Assembly: GCA_024640185.1 (NCBI GenBank)
Contig: JAHEFN010000031.1
Coordinates: 1-13,489 of the forward strand
Direction: 5' to 3'
Source of the DNA: Gemmatimonadota bacterium
Lineage (GTDB): Bacteria > Gemmatimonadota > Gemmatimonadetes > Gemmatimonadales > GWC2-71-9
Length of the DNA stretch: 13,489 bases
Position 1 is the stretch's first letter. Each line of letters opens with the position of its first letter. The notes beneath the pieces are model-generated. The model was given only the letters and a program-made list of their open reading frames with translations. It did no database searches and was not told the DNA's origin. This document shows positions 7,787 through 13,489 of this stretch, piece by piece. The translations under genes and the position numbers were made by a program.

Positions 7787-8142
7787 TGCAGCGCGCCTCG
7801 CTTCCAGAGATAGACGAAGCCGACGGCGAGGATCCCCACGAAGGTGAGCATCTCCAGGATCAGGACGCCGCCGAGTTCGGGCAGCTGCTGAAACGCCACG
7901 GCCCAGGGGATCATGAACACCGCCTCGATATCAAAGACGATGAACAGCATGGCCACCAGGTAGAACTTGACCGAGAAACGCTGCCGGGCGTTGCCGATGC
8001 TCGGCATCCCCGATTCGTAGGCGGCGGACTTGACGGCGGTGGGCCGCGAGGTCTGCAGCAGGTGTGAGATGCCGAGGATCAGCACGGCGTTCGCCACGAC
8101 AAAGGCGAGGAGGAGCAGTACCGGGATGTAGGGCTGAAGCAC
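7777..8142 (-). CDS. nuoA: NADH-quinone oxidoreductase subunit A
   Basis: NuoA is a small membrane subunit of complex I at the arm junction. The 121-residue product has three hydrophobic helices and the conserved loop YESGMPSIGNARQRFSVKFY, followed by the FDIEAVFMIPWAV segment with family-typical acidic residues inside the second helix. Two GTG starts, at 8148 and 8142, are in frame. I chose 8142 because AGGGG (8148-8152) lies 5 bases upstream and the resulting MLQPYIPVLLL N-terminus matches the family; the GTG at 8148 would overlap that AGGGG. It is the first gene of the nuo operon, with a candidate promoter and palindrome just upstream. It overlaps nuoB by 10 bases. Confidence 0.96.
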   Translation of the reverse strand: MLQPYIPVLLLLAFVVANAVLILGISHLLQTSRPTAVKSAAYESGMPSIGNARQRFSVKFYLVAMLFIVFDIEAVFMIPWAVAFQQLPELGGVLILEMLTFVGILAVGFVYLWKRGALQWD

Positions 8143-8147
8143 GCGCA

Positions 8148-8152
8148 CCCCT
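8148..8152 (-). promoter_or_regulatory. Ribosome binding site for nuoA
   Basis: AGGGG on the minus strand, 5 bases upstream of the GTG at 8142. It overlaps the alternative GTG at 8146-8148, so it favours the downstream start. Confidence 0.55.
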
Positions 8153-8156
8153 GCTC

Positions 8157-8170
8157 GTGAAATGTTTCAC
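8157..8170. promoter_or_regulatory. 14-bp palindrome in nuo leader, possible operator
   Basis: GTGAAA-TG-TTTCAC is a perfect inverted repeat with 6-bp arms and a 2-bp centre. It lies between the candidate nuo -10 element and the nuoA ribosome binding site, so it would fall in the early transcribed region. The position and symmetry fit a dimeric repressor site or a short leader hairpin. It contains one half of the ParB parS consensus (TGTTTCAC), but the halves are arranged inside-out compared with parS. The regulator is unknown, and chance occurrence cannot be excluded from a single copy. Confidence 0.4.
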
Positions 8171-8180
8171 AACGGCGGGA

Positions 8181-8209
8181 AACTTACCGCCCCCCGGAGG
8201 TGAATTCAA
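8181..8209 (-). promoter_or_regulatory. Candidate nuo operon promoter
   Basis: On the minus strand, TTGAAT (8209-8204) and TAAGTT (8186-8181) are separated by 17 bases, the best spacing for a housekeeping sigma factor. The -35 matches the consensus at TTGA and the -10 at its first, second and last bases. Transcription would start near 8174, giving a leader of about 30 bases to nuoA. It is the only AT-containing stretch of this kind in the nuoA-dcd gap. This is inferred from sequence alone; the phylum's consensus may differ. Confidence 0.4.
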
Positions 8210-8334
8210 CTCGGATGGATGCCCCAAGCCACACGGCTGGCACCACTTGGAACACTCGGGCCGGGTCAGACCACGGCGGCCCGATCCCGGTTAGATTCTC
8301 CGCCGATCCCCCCCACACCCCACCCTGCGACCCC

Positions 8335-8339
8335 GAGGG
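8335..8339 (+). promoter_or_regulatory. Ribosome binding site for dcd
   Basis: GAGGG, 5 bases before the ATG at 8345. It supports that ATG over an in-frame open stretch extending back to 8219, which encodes a Pro/Thr-rich sequence unlike the family. A weak TTAGAT at 8291-8296 could be a -10 element for dcd, but I see no good -35. Confidence 0.6.
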
Positions 8340-8344
8340 CGTCG

Positions 8345-8905
8345 ATGTCGATCAAGTCCGACCGCTGGATCCGCCGCATGGCCAAGGAACACGGCATGAT
8401 CGAACCGTTCACCGACGGCCAGGTCCGCGCGGGGGCGATTTCGTACGGGGTCTCGTCCTACGGCTATGACATGCGTGTGGCCGATGAGTTCCGGATCTTC
8501 ACCAATGCCCTCTCCGCCATCGTGGACCCGAAGGACTTTGACGAACGGAGCTTCGTGGAGTTCAAGGGCGACGTCTGCATCGTGCCGCCCAATTCCTTTG
8601 CCCTCGCCCGGTCGGTGGAATACTTCCGGATTCCCCGAGAGGTGCTCACGATCTGTGTCGGCAAGTCGACCTATGCCCGGTGCGGCATCATCACCAACGT
8701 CACCCCGTTCGAGCCCGAGTGGGAAGGCCACGTGACCCTGGAGATCAGCAACACCACCCCCCTCCCTGCCCGGGTCTATGCCAACGAGGGGATCTGCCAG
8801 GTGCTGTTCTTCGAGGCGGACGCGGACGACGTGTGCGCCACCAGCTATGCCGACAAGAAGGGGAAGTACCAGGCCCAGCGTGGGGTGACCCTGCCGCGAC
8901 TCTAG
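8345..8905 (+). CDS. dcd: dCTP deaminase
   Basis: Dcd deaminates dCTP to dUTP, feeding dUMP and dTMP synthesis in the cytoplasm. The 186-residue product starts MSIKSDRWIRRMA, as in many Gram-negative Dcd proteins of about 188 residues. It has the nucleotide-binding motif GKSTYARCGI (106-115), then TPFEPEWEGHVTLEISNTT, whose Glu133 corresponds to the catalytic glutamate of E. coli Dcd (Glu138), and the C-terminal GKYQAQRGVTLPRL lid segment. The dUTPase-like fold makes a dUTPase or a bifunctional deaminase/dUTPase the main alternative, but the overall match is to Dcd. It is the only plus-strand gene, divergent from nuo and convergent with pilT. The ATG has GAGGG 5 bases upstream. Confidence 0.96.
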   Translation: MSIKSDRWIRRMAKEHGMIEPFTDGQVRAGAISYGVSSYGYDMRVADEFRIFTNALSAIVDPKDFDERSFVEFKGDVCIVPPNSFALARSVEYFRIPREVLTICVGKSTYARCGIITNVTPFEPEWEGHVTLEISNTTPLPARVYANEGICQVLFFEADADDVCATSYADKKGKYQAQRGVTLPRL

Positions 8906-8938
8906 CGGTAGCCCTCGTCAGCCATTCTCATTCGCGTA

Positions 8939-8970
8939 AAGGGCCGGTTCCCCGTGGGGAACCGGCCCTT
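8939..8970. terminator. Bidirectional hairpin between dcd and pilT
   Basis: A perfect 15-bp inverted repeat: AAGGGCCGGTTCCCC, two bases GT, then its exact reverse complement. In RNA this folds as about 14 base pairs with a CGTG tetraloop. It sits in the 100-bp gap between the convergent stops of dcd (8905) and pilT (9006), where a shared terminator is expected. No strong T tract follows on either side (CTTCGCC on the plus strand), so it is not a textbook intrinsic terminator. Confidence 0.75.
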
Positions 8971-9005
8971 CGCCGTCGTCTCTGTCGCCGGTCGGCGATG
9001 GCGGG

Positions 9006-10103
9006 CTATTGGAAGGCCACATTGCGCTCGAAGTCGGCGGCGCTGGTCGCGGCCGCCTTGGCCACCTCGAGGGAGATCGTCTCGGCGGCGTAGAGTTCCA
9101 TCAGGTGCTGGTCGAAGGTCTGCATGCCATACTGCGCCTTCCCCTGGGCCACATGGTCGCGAATGTCCCCCGTCTTCTCGGCGTCCGCGATGCAGTCGGC
9201 GATGGTGGCCGTGTTGCGCATGATCTCCACCGCGACGACCCGACCCTGGCCATTGGCCCGGGGCAGCAGCCGCTGGGAGACCACCGCCTTCAGGGACTCG
9301 GCCAATCGCAGCCGGGTCCCCTGCTGTTCGGTCGCCTCGAAGACGGAGATGAGCCGGGCGATGGTCCGCTGGGCATCGGTGGTGTGGACGGTACTGAAGA
9401 CGAGGTGGCCGGTCTCGGCGGCCTTGAGGGCGATGTCGATGGTGGCTCGGTCGCGCATCTCGCCCACCAGGATGATGTCGGGATCCTGCCGGAGCGCCGC
9501 CCGGAGGGCCGCCTCGAAGCTGTCGGTGTCGGCACCGATTTCCCGCTGGACCACGTTCGACTTGTGGTCGCGGTGGAGAAATTCGATCGGGTCCTCGATG
9601 GTGATGATCTTGCCGGCCTTGTTGGCGTTGATATAGCCGACCATCGCCGCGAGGGTCGAGGACTTTCCCGACCCGGTGGTGCCGGTCAACAGCACCAGGC
9701 CGCGCTCCTCCATGGCGATATCGGCGAGGACCGGGGGAAGGCTCAGCGCCTCGAAACTGGGAATCTGGTCGGCGATGCTGCGGAGGACGACCGACACCGA
9801 ACCACGCTGGGAGCAGAGGTTGACCCGGAACCGTCCGATGCCCTGGACCGAATAGGAGCAATCCAGGTCCCGCAGTTGGTTGACCGTCTCGGTGAGTTGC
9901 TCGCCGGAGAGTCCGCGAGACTGGCGGAGCACCTCCGCGGCGATCGCCTTCGTGTCGGAAGGCGTCAGGTTGGGGAGCCCCGCCACGGGGGTCATCGCGC
10001 CGCGAATCCGCATCCGGAACGGGCCACCCGCGCAGACATGGACATCGGAGGCACCGATCTCGAGGGCCTTCTTGAGGATCGCATTGAATGTCTCGGCGCT
10101 CAT
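9006..10103 (-). CDS. pilT: PilT/PilU-type twitching motility ATPase
   Basis: A cytoplasmic hexameric ATPase of the secretion/pilus superfamily, expected to drive type IV pilus retraction. The 365-residue protein has an N-terminal PAS-like domain (ASDVHVCAGGPFRMRIRG, residues 18-35), Walker A GTTGSGKSST (141-150), the Asp box IITIEDPIEF (166-175), Walker B DPDIILVGEMRD (207-218) and the His box GHLVFSTVHTTDA (232-244). The C-terminus keeps GMQTFDQHL (326-334). The AIRNLIRE motif that in PilT is needed for retraction reads TIADCIAD here (300-307), losing both arginines, so a PilU-like or accessory role is possible. Start ATG at 10101-10103 with GGAGAG (10117-10112) 8 bases upstream. No other pilus gene is in the window. 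Confidence 0.92.
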   Translation of the reverse strand: MSAETFNAILKKALEIGASDVHVCAGGPFRMRIRGAMTPVAGLPNLTPSDTKAIAAEVLRQSRGLSGEQLTETVNQLRDLDCSYSVQGIGRFRVNLCSQRGSVSVVLRSIADQIPSFEALSLPPVLADIAMEERGLVLLTGTTGSGKSSTLAAMVGYINANKAGKIITIEDPIEFLHRDHKSNVVQREIGADTDSFEAALRAALRQDPDIILVGEMRDRATIDIALKAAETGHLVFSTVHTTDAQRTIARLISVFEATEQQGTRLRLAESLKAVVSQRLLPRANGQGRVVAVEIMRNTATIADCIADAEKTGDIRDHVAQGKAQYGMQTFDQHLMELYAAETISLEVAKAAATSAADFERNVAFQ

Positions 10104-10254
10104 GTCGTGGACTCTCCGGAGGGACGGGTGGGATTCCTGCGCAGATCGGGGCCACCGTCTGCAGGGGGGCGGCCGATCGGTGGTCCACCATGGCGCAACA
10201 TGTGACTCAGGTCTAGCATCGGCAACCGTGCTGCCCGGCTCGAACCGTCGACCG
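10104..10254. other. Intergenic region upstream of pilT
   Basis: A 151-bp gap between the M28 stop and pilT. It holds the pilT ribosome binding site, a short inverted repeat GGTGG-T-CCACC at 10179-10189 directly after CCGATCGG (10173-10180), and no convincing -35/-10 pair or terminator. A pilT promoter probably lies here, but I cannot place it. Confidence 0.4.
10112..10117 (-). promoter_or_regulatory. Ribosome binding site for pilT
   Basis: GGAGAG on the minus strand, 8 bases before the ATG at 10103. It fixes the pilT start; the frame is open well upstream (to 10613), but that part lies over the M28 gene and does not resemble the family. Confidence 0.65.
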
Positions 10255-12342
10255 TCATGGCAGGGCCTCGGTGGCCCGGGCCACCAGCGAGGCCGCCAGC
10301 CGAATCCGTTCAGCCAAGGCAACACTGGCCGCCCGGGCACCCGCCGGATCACCATCGCGCAACGCCTCGACCACCGAGGGGAATTGCACGTTGGCATACC
10401 CATCGTCGCGATCGGAGGCGAAGACCAGGTTGCGGAGGAATGGCCGACCCTCGAGTCCCGCCGCATCGGTGAGCTGTCGCTCGACGCCGCGCAGGAGCCG
10501 GTTGCTCTCGACGAACATCGCCGCCGGATGCCGCGCCGACAGCGCCTCGTTGCGGGCCAGGGCAAAGCGTCGCCCCACCCGGGCGAGCAGTTCAGCCGCG
10601 GCGTCCACCTCATCGAGCGAGGCGCCTATCGCCTCGGCCCCGGCCTCGCCCCGGGTCCGATCGACCAAGGTGCCGAGGTAGGCGCCAAGGGTCCCGTATT
10701 CGAACGGCACCACCTCGGCGTTGGCAAAGCGCCCGAGCAGCAGCGAAGCCACCTGGGCGGCAGCCCGGTGCGCGAGGTACCCGGGGTCGGCGAAGCGTTC
10801 GACGAAACTCCAGGTGTCATAGTTCGAGTGGTAGGAGCCGCCGGGTCCGCCGAAGCCGAAACTGATGGCCGGGATGCCGACGTGGTTGTAGAAGCCCATG
10901 AAGTCCGACCCCCCGCCGAGATCGCCGACCGGCGGCGTGGGCCGGGTGGAGGTCACCGTGCGGCGTTCCCAGTCGCGGTAGACGGTGACGCTGTCGCCGG
11001 GTTGGGTCACGAGCTGGCTGACCTCGTGAAGCAGGCCGGTGAGCGAGGCCGTGCCCCCGGCCGCGAACATCCGGCCACCGGCAATGACATCCTGATTGAT
11101 GTACGCCACGGTGTGCTCCCTGAGCCCCTCGGCGTTCTCCTCCACCCATTCGGTGGAGCCGATCAATCCCCATTCCTCGGCATCCCAGGTGGCGAAGACC
11201 AGGGTCCGGCGCGGCGGCAGCCCCGCTCGGGCCAACTCGCCCCAGGTGCGCGCCGACTCGAGGACGCTGATGGTCCCGGAGACGTCATCCAGTGCCCCGG
11301 GAGTCCAGGCATCCCGGTGGGCCCCGATGATCACCTGTTCCGCCGGCTGTTCGCTGCCACGGATCACGCCGAAGGTGTTCTCGATGGTCTTGTAGGCTCG
11401 TGCGCCCCGTTCCGGCCAGACGGCGACCCGGGCCCGGACCTCGGCCCCGCCGCCGATGTGGTAGCGGAAGCCGAGCCCACCCTGCCAGCGGTTGGGGACC
11501 GAGGGGCCACCGAGGGCCCTCAGGAACGTGGCGGCGTTGCCGTAGCCGATCGGCACGACGGGAATCGAGGGCACCGCCATCTCGCTCGCCGGGATCCGCC
11601 GCGCATCGTCCCGAGAGGGCCACCCCGGCGTGCTGGGATCGCCCTGCTCGAGGAAGAGCGAGCCGCGTTGGACCCCGCCCGGTGATCGCATCGGACCGTC
11701 GGGATAGACCTCGCCGACCAGGAAGCCATCATCCATCGGGTCGCTGTAGAGAATCAACCCCACCGCCCCGTTGGCGGCCGCCTCGCGCGCCTTGATCCCT
11801 CGAAACGAACGCCCGTAGCGCGCCAGCACGATCTTGCCCGCGGCACTCAAGCCGAGGGAGTCGAGTGTCGCATAGTCGCTGGGGAGCCCGTAGTTGAGGT
11901 AGATGACCGGGGCCGTCACATCGCCGGCACCCGAATAGCCGTTCATCGCCGGCCATGGCTCCTCCCGGGTCGTCGGGTCCTCGGCGAGCACCGGTTCATC
12001 AAGGGTGAGCCGTTCGCGGCCAGCCGGCAGGATGACATCGACGATGGTGGAATCATGATACGGCAGGTAGACCCGGTACCGAACGCGGGCGGTGTCGAGT
12101 CCCCAGCCGGCCATTTGCCGGAGGACATAGTCCGCCGTCGCCACCTGTGCCGGGGTGCCGGCCACGTGCGGGCGGGCAGCGAGGATCCGGGCATGCCGTT
12201 GGGCCATTGCCGTGTCGGGGATCGCCAGCAGTCGGGACTCGAGCGCCGCCTGACGCACCGCCGAGCCGGGGGTGAACCCGGTGATCTGTTGGGCGGCAAG
12301 CGGAACGGCGAATGTCAACAGGGCGGCAAGAAGGAAGCGCAT
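10255..12342 (-). CDS. Secreted M28B metallopeptidase, glutamate carboxypeptidase II-like
   Basis: A zinc carboxypeptidase/aminopeptidase of the GCPII/transferrin-receptor-like family, 695 residues, as long as human GCPII. Domain order: signal peptide MRFLLAALLTFAVPLAAQQ (1-19), a PA domain inserted at about 140-310 (APVIYLNYG to the GLILYSDPMDDGF region), the M28 catalytic core at about 320-535 and a TFR-type dimerisation domain to the end. The two-zinc site is complete: His342, bridging Asp352, catalytic Glu389 with Glu390, Asp418 and His505, at nearly the same spacings as GCPII His377/Asp387/Glu424/Glu425/Asp453/His553. It should act outside the cytoplasmic membrane on small peptides; the substrate is unknown. 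The ATG at 12342 gives the signal peptide; an upstream TTG at 12366 was rejected. It lies 73 bp after sdhB, so co-transcription is possible. Confidence 0.93.
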   Translation of the reverse strand: MRFLLAALLTFAVPLAAQQITGFTPGSAVRQAALESRLLAIPDTAMAQRHARILAARPHVAGTPAQVATADYVLRQMAGWGLDTARVRYRVYLPYHDSTIVDVILPAGRERLTLDEPVLAEDPTTREEPWPAMNGYSGAGDVTAPVIYLNYGLPSDYATLDSLGLSAAGKIVLARYGRSFRGIKAREAAANGAVGLILYSDPMDDGFLVGEVYPDGPMRSPGGVQRGSLFLEQGDPSTPGWPSRDDARRIPASEMAVPSIPVVPIGYGNAATFLRALGGPSVPNRWQGGLGFRYHIGGGAEVRARVAVWPERGARAYKTIENTFGVIRGSEQPAEQVIIGAHRDAWTPGALDDVSGTISVLESARTWGELARAGLPPRRTLVFATWDAEEWGLIGSTEWVEENAEGLREHTVAYINQDVIAGGRMFAAGGTASLTGLLHEVSQLVTQPGDSVTVYRDWERRTVTSTRPTPPVGDLGGGSDFMGFYNHVGIPAISFGFGGPGGSYHSNYDTWSFVERFADPGYLAHRAAAQVASLLLGRFANAEVVPFEYGTLGAYLGTLVDRTRGEAGAEAIGASLDEVDAAAELLARVGRRFALARNEALSARHPAAMFVESNRLLRGVERQLTDAAGLEGRPFLRNLVFASDRDDGYANVQFPSVVEALRDGDPAGARAASVALAERIRLAASLVARATEALP

Positions 12343-12382
12343 GTGGGGTCCGGTTGGGGATGCCAACAGCTAAGGTCTCACC

Positions 12383-12401
12383 GCCGCCGGCGCTGGGCGG
12401 C
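12383..12401. terminator. Short GC hairpin after sdhB
   Basis: GCCGCC, seven bases, then GGCGGC, in the 73-bp gap between the sdhB stop (12416) and the M28 start (12342). A 6-bp all-GC stem could slow transcription, but no T tract follows and the surrounding sequence is GC-rich enough to produce such repeats by chance. If it does not terminate, sdhB and the peptidase gene may share a transcript. Confidence 0.25.
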
Positions 12402-12415
12402 CGGCCGGTCCGGGT

Positions 12416-13198
12416 TCACATCACGCCGACGGCAGCGTCGTGGCCACCCCGATCGGTGAGGGTGGCTCGGAGCCAGTCGCGGTTGAGGAGGGCGATGTTG
12501 TCAATCGAGATCTCCTTGGGGCATGCCGACTGACACTCACCGAAGTTGGTGCACCCCCCGAAGCCGGCCTCGTCCATCATGCCGACCATCGCCAGCACCC
12601 GACGTGACCGTTCGGCCTGCCCTTGGGGCAGGTGGGCGAGGTGGGCCGCCTTGGCGCCGGTGAAGAGCATCGCCGAGGCGTTGGGACAGGCGGCGACGCA
12701 TGCGCCACAGCCGATGCAGGCCGCGGCGTCCATCGCGCGCTCGGCATCGACCTTGGCGACCTGCACGGCGTTGCCATCGGGCGCACTGCCGGTCGGTGCG
12801 CTGATGAACCCCCCGGCGGCGATGATCCGGTCAAGGGCGGTGCGATCGACCACGAGATCACGGATCACCGGGAAGGCACTGGCCCGCCAGGGCTCGATGA
12901 CGATCTCGTCCCCGTCGGCGAATGCCCGCATGTGCAACTGGCAGGCGGTGGTGGCCCGGCGCGGACCGTGTGCGGCTCCATTGATCATCAGGGCGCAGCT
13001 GCCGCAGATCCCCTCGCGACAGTCGTGATCGAAGGCGATCGGCTCCTCGCCATCACCGATCAGCCCCTCGTTGACGACGTCGAGCATCTCGAGAAACGAC
13101 ATATGGTCGTGGGCGGTCGTCTTGATGGTCTGGAAGGCACCGTTCGCGTCGGGGCCGGCCTGGCGCCAGATCCGCAGCGTCAGTTGCATCTCGCTCAT
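12416..13198 (-). CDS. sdhB: Succinate dehydrogenase/fumarate reductase iron-sulfur subunit
   Basis: SdhB passes electrons from the FAD of SdhA to membrane quinone. The 260-residue protein has [2Fe-2S] ligands Cys60/65/68/86 (DCREGICGSC...C), [4Fe-4S] ligands Cys161/164/167 plus Cys226, and [3Fe-4S] ligands Cys171/216/222, all in the expected pattern. Opening residues such as SLTLRIWRQ-like text, FLEMLD..NE.LI and IAFDHDCREGICG closely resemble the Bacteroides-type Sdh/Frd iron-sulfur protein rather than the proteobacterial type. The ATG overlaps the sdhA stop as ATGA, with GAGG 8 bases upstream. That subgroup usually pairs with a single diheme cytochrome b (SdhC), which would lie upstream of sdhA outside the window. 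Direction (succinate oxidation or fumarate reduction) cannot be told from sequence; complex I next door fits an aerobic chain. Confidence 0.96.
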   Translation of the reverse strand: MSEMQLTLRIWRQAGPDANGAFQTIKTTAHDHMSFLEMLDVVNEGLIGDGEEPIAFDHDCREGICGSCALMINGAAHGPRRATTACQLHMRAFADGDEIVIEPWRASAFPVIRDLVVDRTALDRIIAAGGFISAPTGSAPDGNAVQVAKVDAERAMDAAACIGCGACVAACPNASAMLFTGAKAAHLAHLPQGQAERSRRVLAMVGMMDEAGFGGCTNFGECQSACPKEISIDNIALLNRDWLRATLTDRGGHDAAVGVM

Positions 13199-13489
13199 TT
13201 GTAGGACCTCGTGGCCAGCTGGACGTTGTCGAAGGCGAGGGCCTCGGTGTGCCGAACCGGCGGCGCATCATCGGCCACGTGCTGCCAGACCGCCACGTGG
13301 GTGAACCGCTCATCATCCCGCACCGCCTCACCGTCGGGCGTCTGGAATTCGGTCCGGAAGTGCCCCCCGCACGACTCTTCCCGCGCGAGCGCGTCTCGGC
13401 ACATCAATTCAGCGAACTCGAAGAAGTCCGCGACGCGTCCCGCCTTCTCGAGCGACTGATTGAGGGTGGCGGCAGCACCGGGCACCCTG
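13195..13489 (-). CDS. sdhA: Succinate dehydrogenase/fumarate reductase flavoprotein subunit, C-terminal fragment
   Basis: The last 97 or so codons of SdhA, which carries covalent FAD and oxidises succinate. The visible part has the helical stretch RVADFFEFAELMCRDALAR, then ESCGGHFRTEF, which corresponds to the ESRGAH.R active-site region in classical SdhA; its Arg-to-Cys and Gly variants are typical of the Bacteroides-type subgroup. It ends in NVQLATRSYK, close to that subgroup's QRSYK end. The 5' part lies beyond the right edge; a GTG at 13485 is internal, not a start. Its stop overlaps sdhB by 4 bases. Confidence 0.93.
   Translation of the reverse strand, partial: RVPGAAATLNQSLEKAGRVADFFEFAELMCRDALAREESCGGHFRTEFQTPDGEAVRDDERFTHVAVWQHVADDAPPVRHTEALAFDNVQLATRSYK

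Noticed and set aside
8157..8170. parS (ParB binding) site
   Set aside because: Only one TGTTTCAC half matches the consensus. The second half is on the wrong side, so the 16-bp parS arrangement is absent; no parAB genes are nearby.
10104..10613. N-terminal extension of pilT
   Set aside because: It would overlap the M28 gene by hundreds of bases and has no similarity to PilT; the ATG at 10103 has a good ribosome binding site.
9880..11685. 601-codon plus-strand open frame
   Set aside because: Antisense to the M28 peptidase and the 5' part of pilT, low-complexity and without a credible start signal; long shadow frames are common at this GC content.
1..13489. Insertion sequences, prophage, CRISPR, tRNA, toxin-antitoxin or defence genes
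   Set aside because: I found no direct-repeat array, terminal inverted repeats around a transposase, tRNA-like fold or small gene pair; almost the whole window is occupied by recognised genes.

Overview
The window is a GC-rich bacterial chromosome segment dominated by respiratory housekeeping genes. All recognised genes lie on the minus strand except dcd. The Bacteroides-like SdhA/SdhB pair, a secreted GCPII-type M28 peptidase with an '...AAQQ' signal-peptide end, and the GC content suggest Gemmatimonadota or a related phylum. That placement is inference from family resemblance, not a measured phylogeny.

Layout. From the right edge, reading along the minus strand: the C-terminus of sdhA (13489-13195, cut by the window edge); sdhB (13198-12416), overlapping sdhA by 4 bases; a 73-bp gap with a small GC hairpin; a secreted M28B (glutamate carboxypeptidase II-like) metallopeptidase (12342-10255); a 151-bp gap; and a PilT/PilU-type ATPase (10103-9006). 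A perfect 15-bp inverted repeat at 8939-8970 separates pilT from the convergent plus-strand dcd gene (8345-8905, dCTP deaminase). Dcd is divergent from the complex I operon, and the roughly 200-bp space between them holds a candidate nuo promoter and a 14-bp palindrome.

The nuo operon runs nuoA-B-C-D-E-F-G-H-I-J from 8142 to the left edge, where nuoJ is cut after about 41 codons. It has the classical order with separate nuoC and nuoD. Most junctions overlap by 1-10 bases (GTGA, ATGA, TGATG and TAATG types), and the other two have gaps of 4 and a few bases, so translational coupling is likely. Every expected Fe-S ligand set of the peripheral arm is visible: N1a (NuoE), N3 (NuoF), N1b/N4/N5/N7 (NuoG), N6a/N6b (NuoI) and N2 (NuoB). 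Together with NuoF's FMN/NADH sites this predicts a functional NADH:quinone oxidoreductase that would feed the quinone pool alongside the succinate dehydrogenase encoded at the other end.

I see no mobile element, CRISPR array, tRNA, rRNA or defence-like cassette. The region is mostly ordinary. The points most worth checking are the nuoA leader palindrome, a 9-C tract at the start of nuoB, a short NuoG that keeps the N7 ligands, and the altered AIRNLIRE motif in the PilT-like ATPase.
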